In this document: positions 6,945 to 13,691 of the stretch, one piece after another
Layout of the letters: every line of letters starts with the position of its first letter
Position numbering within the stretch: the first letter of the stretch is position 1
From: Actinomycetes bacterium
Lineage (GTDB): Bacteria; Actinomycetota; Coriobacteriia; Coriobacteriales; JAEZXW01
Length of the DNA: 17,647 nt
Assembly: GCA_023419515.1 (NCBI GenBank)
Contig: JAEZXW010000011.1
Location: 1-17,647 of the forward strand
Reading direction: 5' to 3'
The notes under the pieces: model-generated
Databases searched by the model: none
The model's input: the letters and a program-made list of their open reading frames with translations, nothing else
What the model was told of the DNA's origin: nothing
Translations under genes and position numbers: made by a program

Positions 6945-7760
6945 CTATAGCAAGGTTGGGAGCATCAGGCGTGCCACGGCAAAGATGATGATGTATCCCA
7001 TAAAGCAGCCAATGGCGACATAATCTAGCTTAGTGACGGCAAGCTCATGAAAATGCGTGCGTCCTTCACCACCGGTGTAGCAGCGCGCTTCCATGGCGGT
7101 TGCGAGGTTAGTTGCATGACGAATAGCGCTCGCGAACAGTGGAATCAAAATAGGAACAAAGTTTTTGAGCCGCTTGATAAATGAACCATCACTCAAGCTC
7201 GCACCGCGAGCAGTTTGCGCGCGAATCACGTGCTGAGCCTCGGTGGTGAGTGTCGGGACAAAGCGAAGGGCAATCGACAAAATCATCGCAAGCTCGTGTG
7301 AAGGAAAGCCAAATCGAGCCAAGGGAGCGGTCAGGCGCTCAGCGCCATCGGTGAGCTCGACGGGCGAGGTGGTAAGCGAGAGAAGTGAACCTGCCATCAT
7401 CAGCCAGACAAAGCGGATGCTCAAAAAGATCGCCGATTGGATACCCTGATCGGTAATACGGATGATACCTGCTTCAAAAACGGTATTACCCATGTGCACC
7501 AAGAAGAGGTTCGCGATAGCCGTGAACACCAAAAAGACCGCGATGGGTGCAATGGAGTTGATGAGCATCTTGAGTGGGATGCGTGCGAGCTTGGTGCAGA
7601 TGAGGATGGCGAGACCCATGACGACGTTGGTGGCAACGCCGTACGAGAAAAACGCTGAGATCGCAAACAGAATGACGATCACGAGTTTGACGCGTGGGTC
7701 AAGCCGATGGATGAGGGAGTCGACCTGATAGTACTGGCCGATGGTCACCTTAAACGCCAT
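6945..7760 (-). CDS. ecfT: ECF transporter transmembrane coupling protein EcfT
   Basis: EcfT is the membrane scaffold that links the two ECF ATPases to the substrate-binding S component. The N terminus (KVTIGQYYQVDSLIHRLDPRVKL) matches the family's Y-x-x-x-D-S-x-x-H-x-L-D-P-R opening. Several hydrophobic spans follow (about residues 25-55, 68-90, 108-130, 155-172, 200-215 and 245-268). The two coupling-helix motifs are ARG at 184-186 (AQTARGA) and ARC at 225-227 (AMEARCY), where ARG is usual in both. Length from ATG 7760 is 271 residues. A GTG at 7784 would add eight residues and lengthen the overlap with ecfA2 from 11 to 35 bp; neither start has a convincing ribosome site, so coupling to ecfA2 is likely. 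Confidence 0.94.
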   Translation of the reverse strand: MAFKVTIGQYYQVDSLIHRLDPRVKLVIVILFAISAFFSYGVATNVVMGLAILICTKLARIPLKMLINSIAPIAVFLVFTAIANLFLVHMGNTVFEAGIIRITDQGIQSAIFLSIRFVWLMMAGSLLSLTTSPVELTDGAERLTAPLARFGFPSHELAMILSIALRFVPTLTTEAQHVIRAQTARGASLSDGSFIKRLKNFVPILIPLFASAIRHATNLATAMEARCYTGGEGRTHFHELAVTKLDYVAIGCFMGYIIIFAVARLMLPTLL

Positions 7761-8691
7761 GACAATCGCCGTCTTGGATTGCACTCAAGTCACTTGCATT
7801 GCAGGCACCCGCCTGGCTTGCGACGTCCGCGTCCAAAAGTCCCGTGAGCCGCGCGGTGAGTTCTTCGTGTGTGACCGGCAGCGGATCCAGGTGATCGGCT
7901 GCGGCAGTTATACCGTGAGATACGAGACGCTCTTTGAGCGTGCGGGCAAACTTCATCGGCAAAGGCTCCATGAGACCCAAGCTCTCAAGTGTCTTATGTT
8001 GGGCAAAGACCTCCTGCACGGTGCCGTCAAGAGCGACCATGCCTCGATCCATTACGATGATGCGATCAGCAAACCGAGCCGCGTCTTCCATGGAGTGAGT
8101 GACCATGATCACGCTCTGCTTCTCAGCTTTGAGCTTGCCAAGCCACGCGCGAATCTTGTGCTTGCCCTCAGGATCAAGGCCTGCCATAGGTTCATCAAGG
8201 ATGAGGTATTTTGGCTGCATGACAAGGATGCCAGCGATAGCAACACGCCGCTTTTGTCCGCCCGAAAGATCAAAAGGCGAGCGAGTCTTGAGCCGTTCAA
8301 GGTCAAATCCCAAAAGATTGGCAGCTTCTTTAGCGCGCGCATAAATCTCTTCTTCATCAATGTCATAATTGCGCGGGCCAAAGGCAATATCGTCATAGAC
8401 AGTCTCGGCAAAGAGTTGGTACTCGGGGTATTGCGCCACATGACCAATGAGCTTGCGGATCTGCCTGCGGGTTTCCTTGATGTGCGTCTCCATGCCATCG
8501 ACTGTCACGGTTCCGCTGGTTGGAAAGATGACCGCGCCAATTTGATCGACGAGTGTTGATTTGCCCGAGCCTGTATGGCCAACGATGCAGATGAACTCAG
8601 CCTCATTGATGGTGAGGTTGATGTCTTGCAGTGCGGGTGCTCGTCGATCATCGCCATAGTGATAGCCTACGCCTTGGTAAGTGATTGACAT
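7750..8691 (-). CDS. ecfA2: ECF transporter ATP-binding subunit EcfA2
   Basis: One of the two ATPases powering ECF vitamin uptake; it forms a heterodimer with the product of the upstream gene. Seen in 313 residues: Walker A GHTGSGKST (38-46), Q-loop region VAQYPEYQLF (85-94), signature LSGGQKRR (142-149), Walker B with LILDEPMAGLDP (163-174) and the switch His in MVTHS (196-200). A ~40-residue C-terminal tail after residue 270 (VTHEELTARL...) is typical of EcfA regulatory extensions. Start ATG 8691 is preceded by a textbook GGAGGT; it lies inside the last codons of ecfA1 (25 bp overlap), so translation is coupled. EcfA2 rather than EcfA1 rests on the GHTGSGKST form and on gene order. Confidence 0.93.
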   Translation of the reverse strand: MSITYQGVGYHYGDDRRAPALQDINLTINEAEFICIVGHTGSGKSTLVDQIGAVIFPTSGTVTVDGMETHIKETRRQIRKLIGHVAQYPEYQLFAETVYDDIAFGPRNYDIDEEEIYARAKEAANLLGFDLERLKTRSPFDLSGGQKRRVAIAGILVMQPKYLILDEPMAGLDPEGKHKIRAWLGKLKAEKQSVIMVTHSMEDAARFADRIIVMDRGMVALDGTVQEVFAQHKTLESLGLMEPLPMKFARTLKERLVSHGITAAADHLDPLPVTHEELTARLTGLLDADVASQAGACNASDLSAIQDGDCHGV

Positions 8692-9530
8692 AGCACCTCC
8701 AAAAGCTCGTCGGTCTTGCAGGTGCTGGTGCCGATAAGCCCGCGGCTTTTGAGCTCCTCGCTCACCTGCAGGGCAAACGGCGGCTCAAGCCCTAGCTCCA
8801 ACACGAGATTGGGCTGGGCAAAAAGCTCATCAGGCGTACCGTCAAAGGCGATAAACCCATGCGAGAGCACGATGACGCGATCGGCTTGCAAGGTATCGTC
8901 CATGTCATGGGTGACGTGAATGATTGTGTAACCATGGGCAGCCAAGTCGTCCATTTGCGCAAGCACCTCGGCGCGCCCTTGCGGATCGAGCATCGCCGTC
9001 GGCTCATCAAAGACGATAATCTCTGGCTGCATTGCCAAAACTCCGGCAATGGCGATGCGCTGCTTTTGTCCGCCGGAAAGGCTCGTCGGATCAGCCTGTC
9101 GTGCGTGCTGCATGCGCACCACACTGAGCGCCTCGTTGATGCGCTTGATGATCTCGTCCCGCTCGACCCCGAGGTTTTCTGGGCCAAAGGCAATGTCATC
9201 TTCAACGATGCTCGTCACCATCTGGTCGTCTGGGTTTTGAAAGACCATTCCCACATGGCGGCGGATGATCACGGCATTCTCATCGTCATCGGTACGCCTG
9301 CCCAAAACACTGACAACGCCTTCGTCAGGAATGAGGAGGGCGTTGAACAGGTGAGCAAGGGTCGATTTACCCGACCCATTGCGTCCGAGGATGCAGACGC
9401 GTTGACCCTTGCTCAGGTTCAAATCGACGCTCGTGAGCGCATCAGTCAGGCCGTCGTATGAGTAGAAGGCCTTTTCAACTTCGATGTCACATGAGGTCTG
9501 AGGGGGATGATGTAGAGAGGTTTTGTTCAT
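8667..9530 (-). CDS. ecfA1: ECF transporter ATP-binding subunit EcfA1
   Basis: This is the first ATPase of the ECF module, 287 residues. Motifs: Walker A GRNGSGKST (49-57), Q-loop VFQNPDDQMVT (96-106), ECF-type segment EDDIAFGPENLG (110-121), signature LSGGQKQR (151-158), Walker B IIVFDEPTAMLDP (171-183), and switch His in HVTHDMDD (205-212). The FQNPDDQ motif is characteristic of ECF/cobalt-type ATPases. ATG 9530 is the natural start; no strong ribosome site is seen before it. It follows ribU by 114 bp and overlaps ecfA2. Together the S component, two ATPases and EcfT supply a complete transporter. Confidence 0.94.
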   Translation of the reverse strand: MNKTSLHHPPQTSCDIEVEKAFYSYDGLTDALTSVDLNLSKGQRVCILGRNGSGKSTLAHLFNALLIPDEGVVSVLGRRTDDDENAVIIRRHVGMVFQNPDDQMVTSIVEDDIAFGPENLGVERDEIIKRINEALSVVRMQHARQADPTSLSGGQKQRIAIAGVLAMQPEIIVFDEPTAMLDPQGRAEVLAQMDDLAAHGYTIIHVTHDMDDTLQADRVIVLSHGFIAFDGTPDELFAQPNLVLELGLEPPFALQVSEELKSRGLIGTSTCKTDELLEVLCQSLTKA

Positions 9531-9644
9531 TAATGTTGGTGGCTATCTGTCTGGGATTGTCTGAGGTGATGGCGTAAGGCAGTTGGCCTGGGATTGCATC
9601 GCTGAGGATGGCTCATCGAGCTACCAAGCTGTCTGACGCTCAAC

Positions 9645-10295
9645 TTAGCTTCGGATCGACTCGGCAGCAGCCATTGCTTGCTTGCGGCGAGCTTCAAGAT
9701 TTGCAGCCTTATCCTCGGTGTTGCCGTGGATGAACTTGCTGATGGTCTTGTAGAGCAAGAGGGTAATGCCGCAATTGATGAGCTGCTTGAGCACGTTAAA
9801 CGGCAGGATTGCAGGAAGAATCAGGCTCATGACCTGCTCTGGTGAGCCACCAAAGTAAAGTGGCACGGCAACAAAGTTTGCCACGATACTCACGATGACT
9901 GAGCAGCAGATACCAACGGCCATACCGCGCACTGCGCCACCGATGGTGTGGGTGCGACGGTAGATGTAGGCAGCTGGAGCAATCATCGCAAGAGCAGCGA
10001 GGATGTTCATTACTGCGCCAACTGGGCTCATCAACAGGCGAGGAACCCATGAGAGCACGGCAACGATGATGCCGGTGACCGGTCCAAAGACAAATCCGCT
10101 GATGAGCGAGATCGCGCCAGATGGATCGTATTTCATCCACGGTGCGGTGGGGATGAGTGGTGTCTCAATAAAACTGGCGATCAGGCCAAGGGCAACAAAA
10201 ACGGCGATGATCACCATCTGGCGGGTGTTCCACTTGCGTTTGGCACGTTCGTTGGTCATGGTTGCCTGAGTTGGCTGATTGGTCTGGTTGCTCAT
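9645..10295 (-). CDS. ribU: ECF transporter riboflavin-specific S component RibU
   Basis: RibU binds riboflavin outside the cell and, with EcfT and the two ATPases, carries it across the membrane. The 216-residue protein has about five to six hydrophobic spans (roughly residues 27-45, 60-82, 95-112, 118-148 and 160-188). It also has the S-component motif PWMKYDPSGAISLISGFVFGP (residues 52-72), which matches the KYDPS-like signature of RibU. The N and C termini are hydrophilic, the latter Ala/Glu/Arg-rich. ATG 10295 has GAAGGGAAG about 9 bp upstream. The riboflavin assignment is strengthened by the FMN riboswitch and leader terminator directly upstream on the same strand. Without that context it could be another S component. 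Confidence 0.93.
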   Translation of the reverse strand: MSNQTNQPTQATMTNERAKRKWNTRQMVIIAVFVALGLIASFIETPLIPTAPWMKYDPSGAISLISGFVFGPVTGIIVAVLSWVPRLLMSPVGAVMNILAALAMIAPAAYIYRRTHTIGGAVRGMAVGICCSVIVSIVANFVAVPLYFGGSPEQVMSLILPAILPFNVLKQLINCGITLLLYKTISKFIHGNTEDKAANLEARRKQAMAAAESIRS

Positions 10296-10342
10296 GAGTT
10301 CACGCTTCCCTTCACGAAGTGTTTTACTGGGTTGCGTGCAAT

Positions 10343-10378
10343 AAAAAAGCCCGCAACGCCGTTTGGTGTGTCGGGCTT
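10343..10378 (-). terminator. Rho-independent terminator in the ribU leader (riboswitch expression platform)
   Basis: On the minus strand AAGCCCG (10378-10372) pairs with CGGGCTT (10353-10347), with an imperfect inner stem around an AAAC loop, followed by a T run (10348-10343). It lies between the FMN aptamer and the ribU start, so FMN binding would stop transcription before the coding region. GGCGTTGCG in its 3' arm (10360-10352) can instead pair with CGCAACACC (10422-10414). Confidence 0.88.
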
Positions 10379-10432
10379 AATGAATGCGCTTGATGGTGAT
10401 CTGCCTCATGTGAGGTGTTGCGATCGTGCATT

Positions 10433-10555
10433 CGTTTCTTCCATCCGGACTGTAACCGTCGGCTCTGGAATTTCACCAGATCAGCCATGCCGCCGTTTGG
10501 CTGCATGGGTCGTGGGCTGTACCACCGGTGGGGAGTTTCACCCCGCCCTGAAACG
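10433..10555 (-). promoter_or_regulatory. FMN riboswitch (RFN element) aptamer
   Basis: Read on the minus strand, the closing helix CGTTTC (10555-10550) pairs with GAAACG (10438-10433). Between them are the conserved RFN blocks in order: AGGGCGGGGTGAAA, CCCCACCGG.GGT, AGCCCACGA, CTGATCTGGTGAAATTCC, AGAGCCGACGGT and AGTCCGGATG. These are near-exact matches to the RFN consensus. The element binds flavin mononucleotide and controls riboflavin synthesis or uptake genes. Here it precedes ribU and the ECF module, with a terminator platform 55 nt downstream. Confidence 0.97.
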
Positions 10556-10571
10556 TAATTGCTTCGCTGTC

Positions 10572-10601
10572 ATCCTACCCAAGGCAGATGGACAGATGCA
10601 A
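10572..10601 (-). promoter_or_regulatory. Candidate promoter for the ribU riboswitch transcript
   Basis: On the minus strand TTGCAT (10601-10596) and TAGGAT (10577-10572) are 18 bp apart. Initiation would fall near 10565, about 10 bp before the FMN aptamer. The position fits well; the boxes match moderately. Confidence 0.45.
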
Positions 10602-10612
10602 CAATAAATTTT

Positions 10613-11053
10613 CTAATTTGTTTTCATCGACTTGAGCTCATCACGAATCTGAGTGAGCATGTCGAGGGTGAGCTCATCGTGTGTTGGTGTCGCTGGCTCA
10701 TCGACCACAACGACCTCATCACGCTTAGCACGCTCATGAATACCGTTGATGACCTTGATTAAAACAAAGACCACGAGCGAGATGAGCAAAAAGTTGATGA
10801 CGGCCTGGATAAAGTTGCCGTAGGCGATGGTGGCACTGCCAATGACGACCGAAAGCCCAGTAAAGTCGATGCCACCCATGATGATGCCGATGAGTGGCAT
10901 GATGATGTTATCGACGAGCGAATTGACGATTGCGGTAAACGCAGCGCCGACAACGATACCAACAGCCATGTCTATGACGTTGCCTCGGCTGATGAAATCC
11001 TTAAACTCGGTGACAAAACCGCGAGCTTGCGCATAGCGCGCAGACTTACTCAT
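10613..11053 (-). CDS. mscL: Large-conductance mechanosensitive channel MscL
   Basis: MscL is a homopentameric inner-membrane channel that opens under high membrane tension to release solutes during osmotic downshock. The 146-residue protein begins with an amphipathic segment (FVTEFKDFISRGNVIDMAVGIVVG). TM1 (about 26-50) contains the family signature AVGIVVGAAFTAIVNSLVD, followed by IMPLIGIIMGG. A periplasmic loop comes next, then TM2 (about 80-107) and a charged C-terminal helix ending LLTQIRDEL-like, as in the MscL cytoplasmic bundle. ATG 11053 is preceded by GAAGGG (11065-11060). A strong promoter lies upstream, so it is probably monocistronic. Confidence 0.97.
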   Translation of the reverse strand: MSKSARYAQARGFVTEFKDFISRGNVIDMAVGIVVGAAFTAIVNSLVDNIIMPLIGIIMGGIDFTGLSVVIGSATIAYGNFIQAVINFLLISLVVFVLIKVINGIHERAKRDEVVVVDEPATPTHDELTLDMLTQIRDELKSMKTN

Positions 11054-11104
11054 GCAAAACCCTTCTTTCTGCGAGCATTAAGAAAAATTATTTACGATTA
11101 TAAA

Positions 11105-11134
11105 ATTATATCTTTAGTTTTTCAGGCTTTGCAA
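11105..11134 (-). promoter_or_regulatory. Promoter of mscL
   Basis: On the minus strand TTGCAA (11134-11129) and a perfect TATAAT (11110-11105) are 18 bp apart. A second TATAAT starts eight bases further on (11102-11097). Initiation near 11098 or slightly below would give a leader of about 40-45 nt. The -35 box lies inside the last codons of the upstream gene. Confidence 0.7.
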
Positions 11135-12478
11135 TGGGGCAGGGATCCTGCCGCCTCGCTGCGCAAAGACGTGTCCAGCAAACTGATTGATGGGCATGAC
11201 GGTTGCACTACCGAGCAAGCCACCAAACTCCAAAACCTCACCAACATCACGGCCAATTGCTGGGATAATGCGGACTGCCGTGGTCTTGTGGTTTACCATA
11301 CCAATCGCCATTTCATCAGCAATTAAGCCGGCGAGCGTCTCGACGCTCGTGTTGCCTGGGACAGCGATCATGTCGAGACCAACACTGCAGACTGCCGTCA
11401 TGGCTTCGAGCTTCTCGAGTGAAAGTGCGCCTTGTGCCACGCCCTCAAGCATCCCGGAATCCTCTGAGACTGGGATGAACGCGCCAGACAGACCCCCGAC
11501 GCTTGAGCTTGCCATGACACCGCCTTTTTTGACCGCGTCGTTGAGCAGGGCGAGTGCTGCGGTGGTGCCAGGTCCGCCAACTACACCAACGCCGATTGCC
11601 TCAAGCACCGAGGCGATGGAATCCCCAATGGCAGGAGTGGGAGCGAGACTCAAATCAACGATGCCCTGCTGGTAGCCAAGGCGTGTGGCCGCCTGCCGCG
11701 CGATGAGCTCGCCAGCACGGGTGATCTTGAAGGCAGTCGCCTTGATCTTCTCGGCAACCTGCGTGAGATCCGCTGCTTCATCCAGATCCTTAATCGCGTT
11801 CAGCATGACGCCCGGACCAGAAACACCGACATTGATGACGGCATCAGCCTCGCCTGTCCCGTGGATGGCGCCCGCCATAAAAGGCGAATCCTCGACCATA
11901 TTGCAAAAGACGACGAGCTTTGCTGGCCCTGAGCATTGATTATCCTTGGTGAGCTGTGCTGCGTCGAGGATAGTCTGCGCCATGAGGTTGACGGCATCCA
12001 TGTTGATACCTGCGCGAACACTCGCGACATTCACGCTTGAGCACACGCGCGACGTCTGAGCCAGAGCAGGTGCGATCGAACTGATGAGCGTATGATCGCT
12101 GGCGCCGATCCCCTTTTGGATCAGCGCAGAAAACCCGCCGATAAAGTCAACGCCAACCGTCTCGGCAGCCTTGTCGAGGGCATGAGCGATCGGAGTAAAG
12201 TCATCTGCTCTGCAGCTTGCTGCAACGAGTGAAATCGGGGTGACGCTGATGCGTTTGTTGACGATAGGGATGCCATACTCGCGTTCAAGATCGCAGGCAA
12301 CACCCACCAAATGCTCGGCTTTTGTCGTGATCTTTTCATAGATGTTGGCACAAAGCGTATCAATATCAGGAGAGGCGCAATCCATGAGATTGAGTCCGAG
12401 GGTGACCGTTCTGATGTCGAGATGATGCGAGTGCACCATCGAAAGCGTCTCTTTAACCTCGGCAATATCAAAACTCAT
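11114..12478 (-). CDS. UPF0210 / DUF711 'PFL family' protein
   Basis: A 454-residue protein matching UPF0210 over its whole length: an N-terminal DIRTVTLGLNLMDC-like opening, an FIGGFSALIQKG block, SSVNVAS.RAGINMDAV, NMVEDSPFMAGAIHG.GE.DAVINVGVSGPGV, LAPTPAIGDSIA..LE.IG, GGLSGAFIPVSEDSGM, and the end GGRIPAPLQSLKN. The biochemical function is not established; the 'PFL' label comes from structural resemblance and does not show that it is a pyruvate formate-lyase. It is probably cytosolic, with no membrane segment. ATG 12478 has AAAGGA 6 bp upstream. In most genomes a small ACT-domain gene (UPF0237) lies directly before it; none is seen here. Divergent from pta. Confidence 0.93.
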   Translation of the reverse strand: MSFDIAEVKETLSMVHSHHLDIRTVTLGLNLMDCASPDIDTLCANIYEKITTKAEHLVGVACDLEREYGIPIVNKRISVTPISLVAASCRADDFTPIAHALDKAAETVGVDFIGGFSALIQKGIGASDHTLISSIAPALAQTSRVCSSVNVASVRAGINMDAVNLMAQTILDAAQLTKDNQCSGPAKLVVFCNMVEDSPFMAGAIHGTGEADAVINVGVSGPGVMLNAIKDLDEAADLTQVAEKIKATAFKITRAGELIARQAATRLGYQQGIVDLSLAPTPAIGDSIASVLEAIGVGVVGGPGTTAALALLNDAVKKGGVMASSSVGGLSGAFIPVSEDSGMLEGVAQGALSLEKLEAMTAVCSVGLDMIAVPGNTSVETLAGLIADEMAIGMVNHKTTAVRIIPAIGRDVGEVLEFGGLLGSATVMPINQFAGHVFAQRGGRIPAPLQSLKN

Positions 12479-12570
12479 GGCTGTCCTTTAGTTGTGGGTA
12501 TGCAGCTGATTGTGAGAGATATTGTAGCTTGTGCGGATGTGCGCATGTCTGGTGGGTACCATATGCGGTA

Positions 12571-12582
12571 ACCGTTCACGGT
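12571..12582. repeat. Inverted repeat ACCGT-TC-ACGGT between UPF0210 and pta
   Basis: The 202-bp divergent intergenic region (12479-12680) holds this perfect 5+2+5 palindrome, flanked on the left by GGTACC (12555-12560). GGTA recurs at 12555, 12567 and 12580. It could be an operator for a dimeric regulator of either gene. I found no convincing -35/-10 pair in this region for either direction. Confidence 0.35.
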
Positions 12583-12680
12583 AAATACGCCACATCAGTT
12601 CGTTGGTGGAGCTGTCGCAATGGCGTGGCAGTACGTGGTGGACGAGATATACCGATCACCCCCGATTAAGAGAGGTGCCG

Positions 12681-13691
12681 ATGAGTTCGTTTTTGACCAA
12701 GATGAAGGTTCGCGCCCAACAAGACCCCAAGCCCATTGTATTTCCTGAGGGCTTTGATGAGCGCATTCTCGAAGCGGCGCTTGTGTGCCAGCAAGAAGGT
12801 ATTGCTCGCGCGATCGTGCTCGTTGGTAATGATGAGGTCGACGATAAAAATGGTGCGCAAGCACAGGCGATCACCAAGCTCAAGGAGGCGGGCGCTCAAG
12901 TCATTGCGTATCAGACTGATGAGCTGTTTGAGGAGTTTGTTCCTGCTTTGGTTGAGCTTCGCAAGGCAAAGGGAGTCACGGCCAATGAGGCTCGTGAACT
13001 GCTCAAAAATCCACTCATGTTTGGCATCATGATGGTCAAACAAGGAAAAGCTGCTGCCATGGTGGGTGGCGCCGCTCATGCGACGGCTGAGGTGTTGCGC
13101 CCTGCGCTACAGATCCTTAAAACCGCTCCTGGTTGTACCCACGTGAGCTCATTTTTTGTGATGGAAACCCCTGCGCTGCCGCCGATGCTCTTTGCCGATT
13201 GCGCTTTAAGCATCGAGCCTACGGCTGAAGAGCTTGCGAGTATCGCGGTTGCATCTGCCGCTTCGTGCCAGGCGTTTTTGGAGGAAGAGCCACGGGTGGC
13301 AATGCTTTCATATTCGACGCTCGGATCAGGCAAGGGCGAGCGCGTGGATAAGGTGTGCGCGGCGCTTGAGCTCGTGAAAGAGCAGTGTCCCGATCTTGCG
13401 GTTGATGGTGAGCTTCAGCTGGATGCAGCAGTTGACGAGGGAGTCGCAGCACTCAAGGCACCAGATTCTGCGGTGGCTGGTAAGGCAAACGTCCTTGTGT
13501 TTCCCAATCTTGAGAGCGGTAATATTGGTTACAAGCTGGTGCAGCGCTTTGCGGGTGCTTCGGCGTTTGGCCCGATCCTACAGGGTCTTGGCGCTCCGGT
13601 GAATGATCTATCGCGCGGCTGCACGGTTGAAGACATTATTGGAACAGCAGCCCTGACCTGCGTTCAAGCTCAGCAATATCAAGCTCAGTAA
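12681..13691 (+). CDS. pta: Phosphate acetyltransferase (short form)
   Basis: Pta interconverts acetyl-CoA and acetyl phosphate, the first half of ATP-yielding acetate production. The 336-residue length is the short, single-domain class without the regulatory N-terminal part found in E. coli. Seen: KPIVFPEGFDERIL near the N terminus, LMFGIMMVKQGKAAAMVGGAAHATAEVLRP in the middle, LSYSTLGSGKG, and PNLESGNIGYKLVQRFAGA, GPILQGL, PVNDLSRGCT at the C terminus. ATG 12681 follows AGAGGTG at good spacing and matches the family's start; the same frame is open further upstream to 12603. The acetate kinase gene that often adjoins pta is not in this window. Its last 56 bp overlap the convergent HAD gene. 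Confidence 0.95.
   Translation: MSSFLTKMKVRAQQDPKPIVFPEGFDERILEAALVCQQEGIARAIVLVGNDEVDDKNGAQAQAITKLKEAGAQVIAYQTDELFEEFVPALVELRKAKGVTANEARELLKNPLMFGIMMVKQGKAAAMVGGAAHATAEVLRPALQILKTAPGCTHVSSFFVMETPALPPMLFADCALSIEPTAEELASIAVASAASCQAFLEEEPRVAMLSYSTLGSGKGERVDKVCAALELVKEQCPDLAVDGELQLDAAVDEGVAALKAPDSAVAGKANVLVFPNLESGNIGYKLVQRFAGASAFGPILQGLGAPVNDLSRGCTVEDIIGTAALTCVQAQQYQAQ

Noticed and set aside
6921..6945. GTGAGC...GCTCAC inverted repeat at the end of ecfT as a terminator
   Set aside because: The 6-bp stem has a 13-nt loop, no T run, and overlaps the ecfT stop codon, so support is too weak.
7741..8559. Long plus-strand open frame (about 270 codons) antisense to ecfA2
   Set aside because: ecfA2 carries complete ATPase motifs here; the antisense frame has no recognisable motif and is a shadow of its codon usage.
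8859..9461. 200-codon plus-strand frame antisense to ecfA1
   Set aside because: Same reason: the minus strand encodes a full ABC ATPase with an intact Walker A, signature and Walker B.
11114..12478. Glycyl-radical pyruvate formate-lyase
   Set aside because: The 'PFL' name of the family misleads: length and motifs fit UPF0210, and the RVxGY glycyl-radical motif and adjacent Cys pair are not visible.
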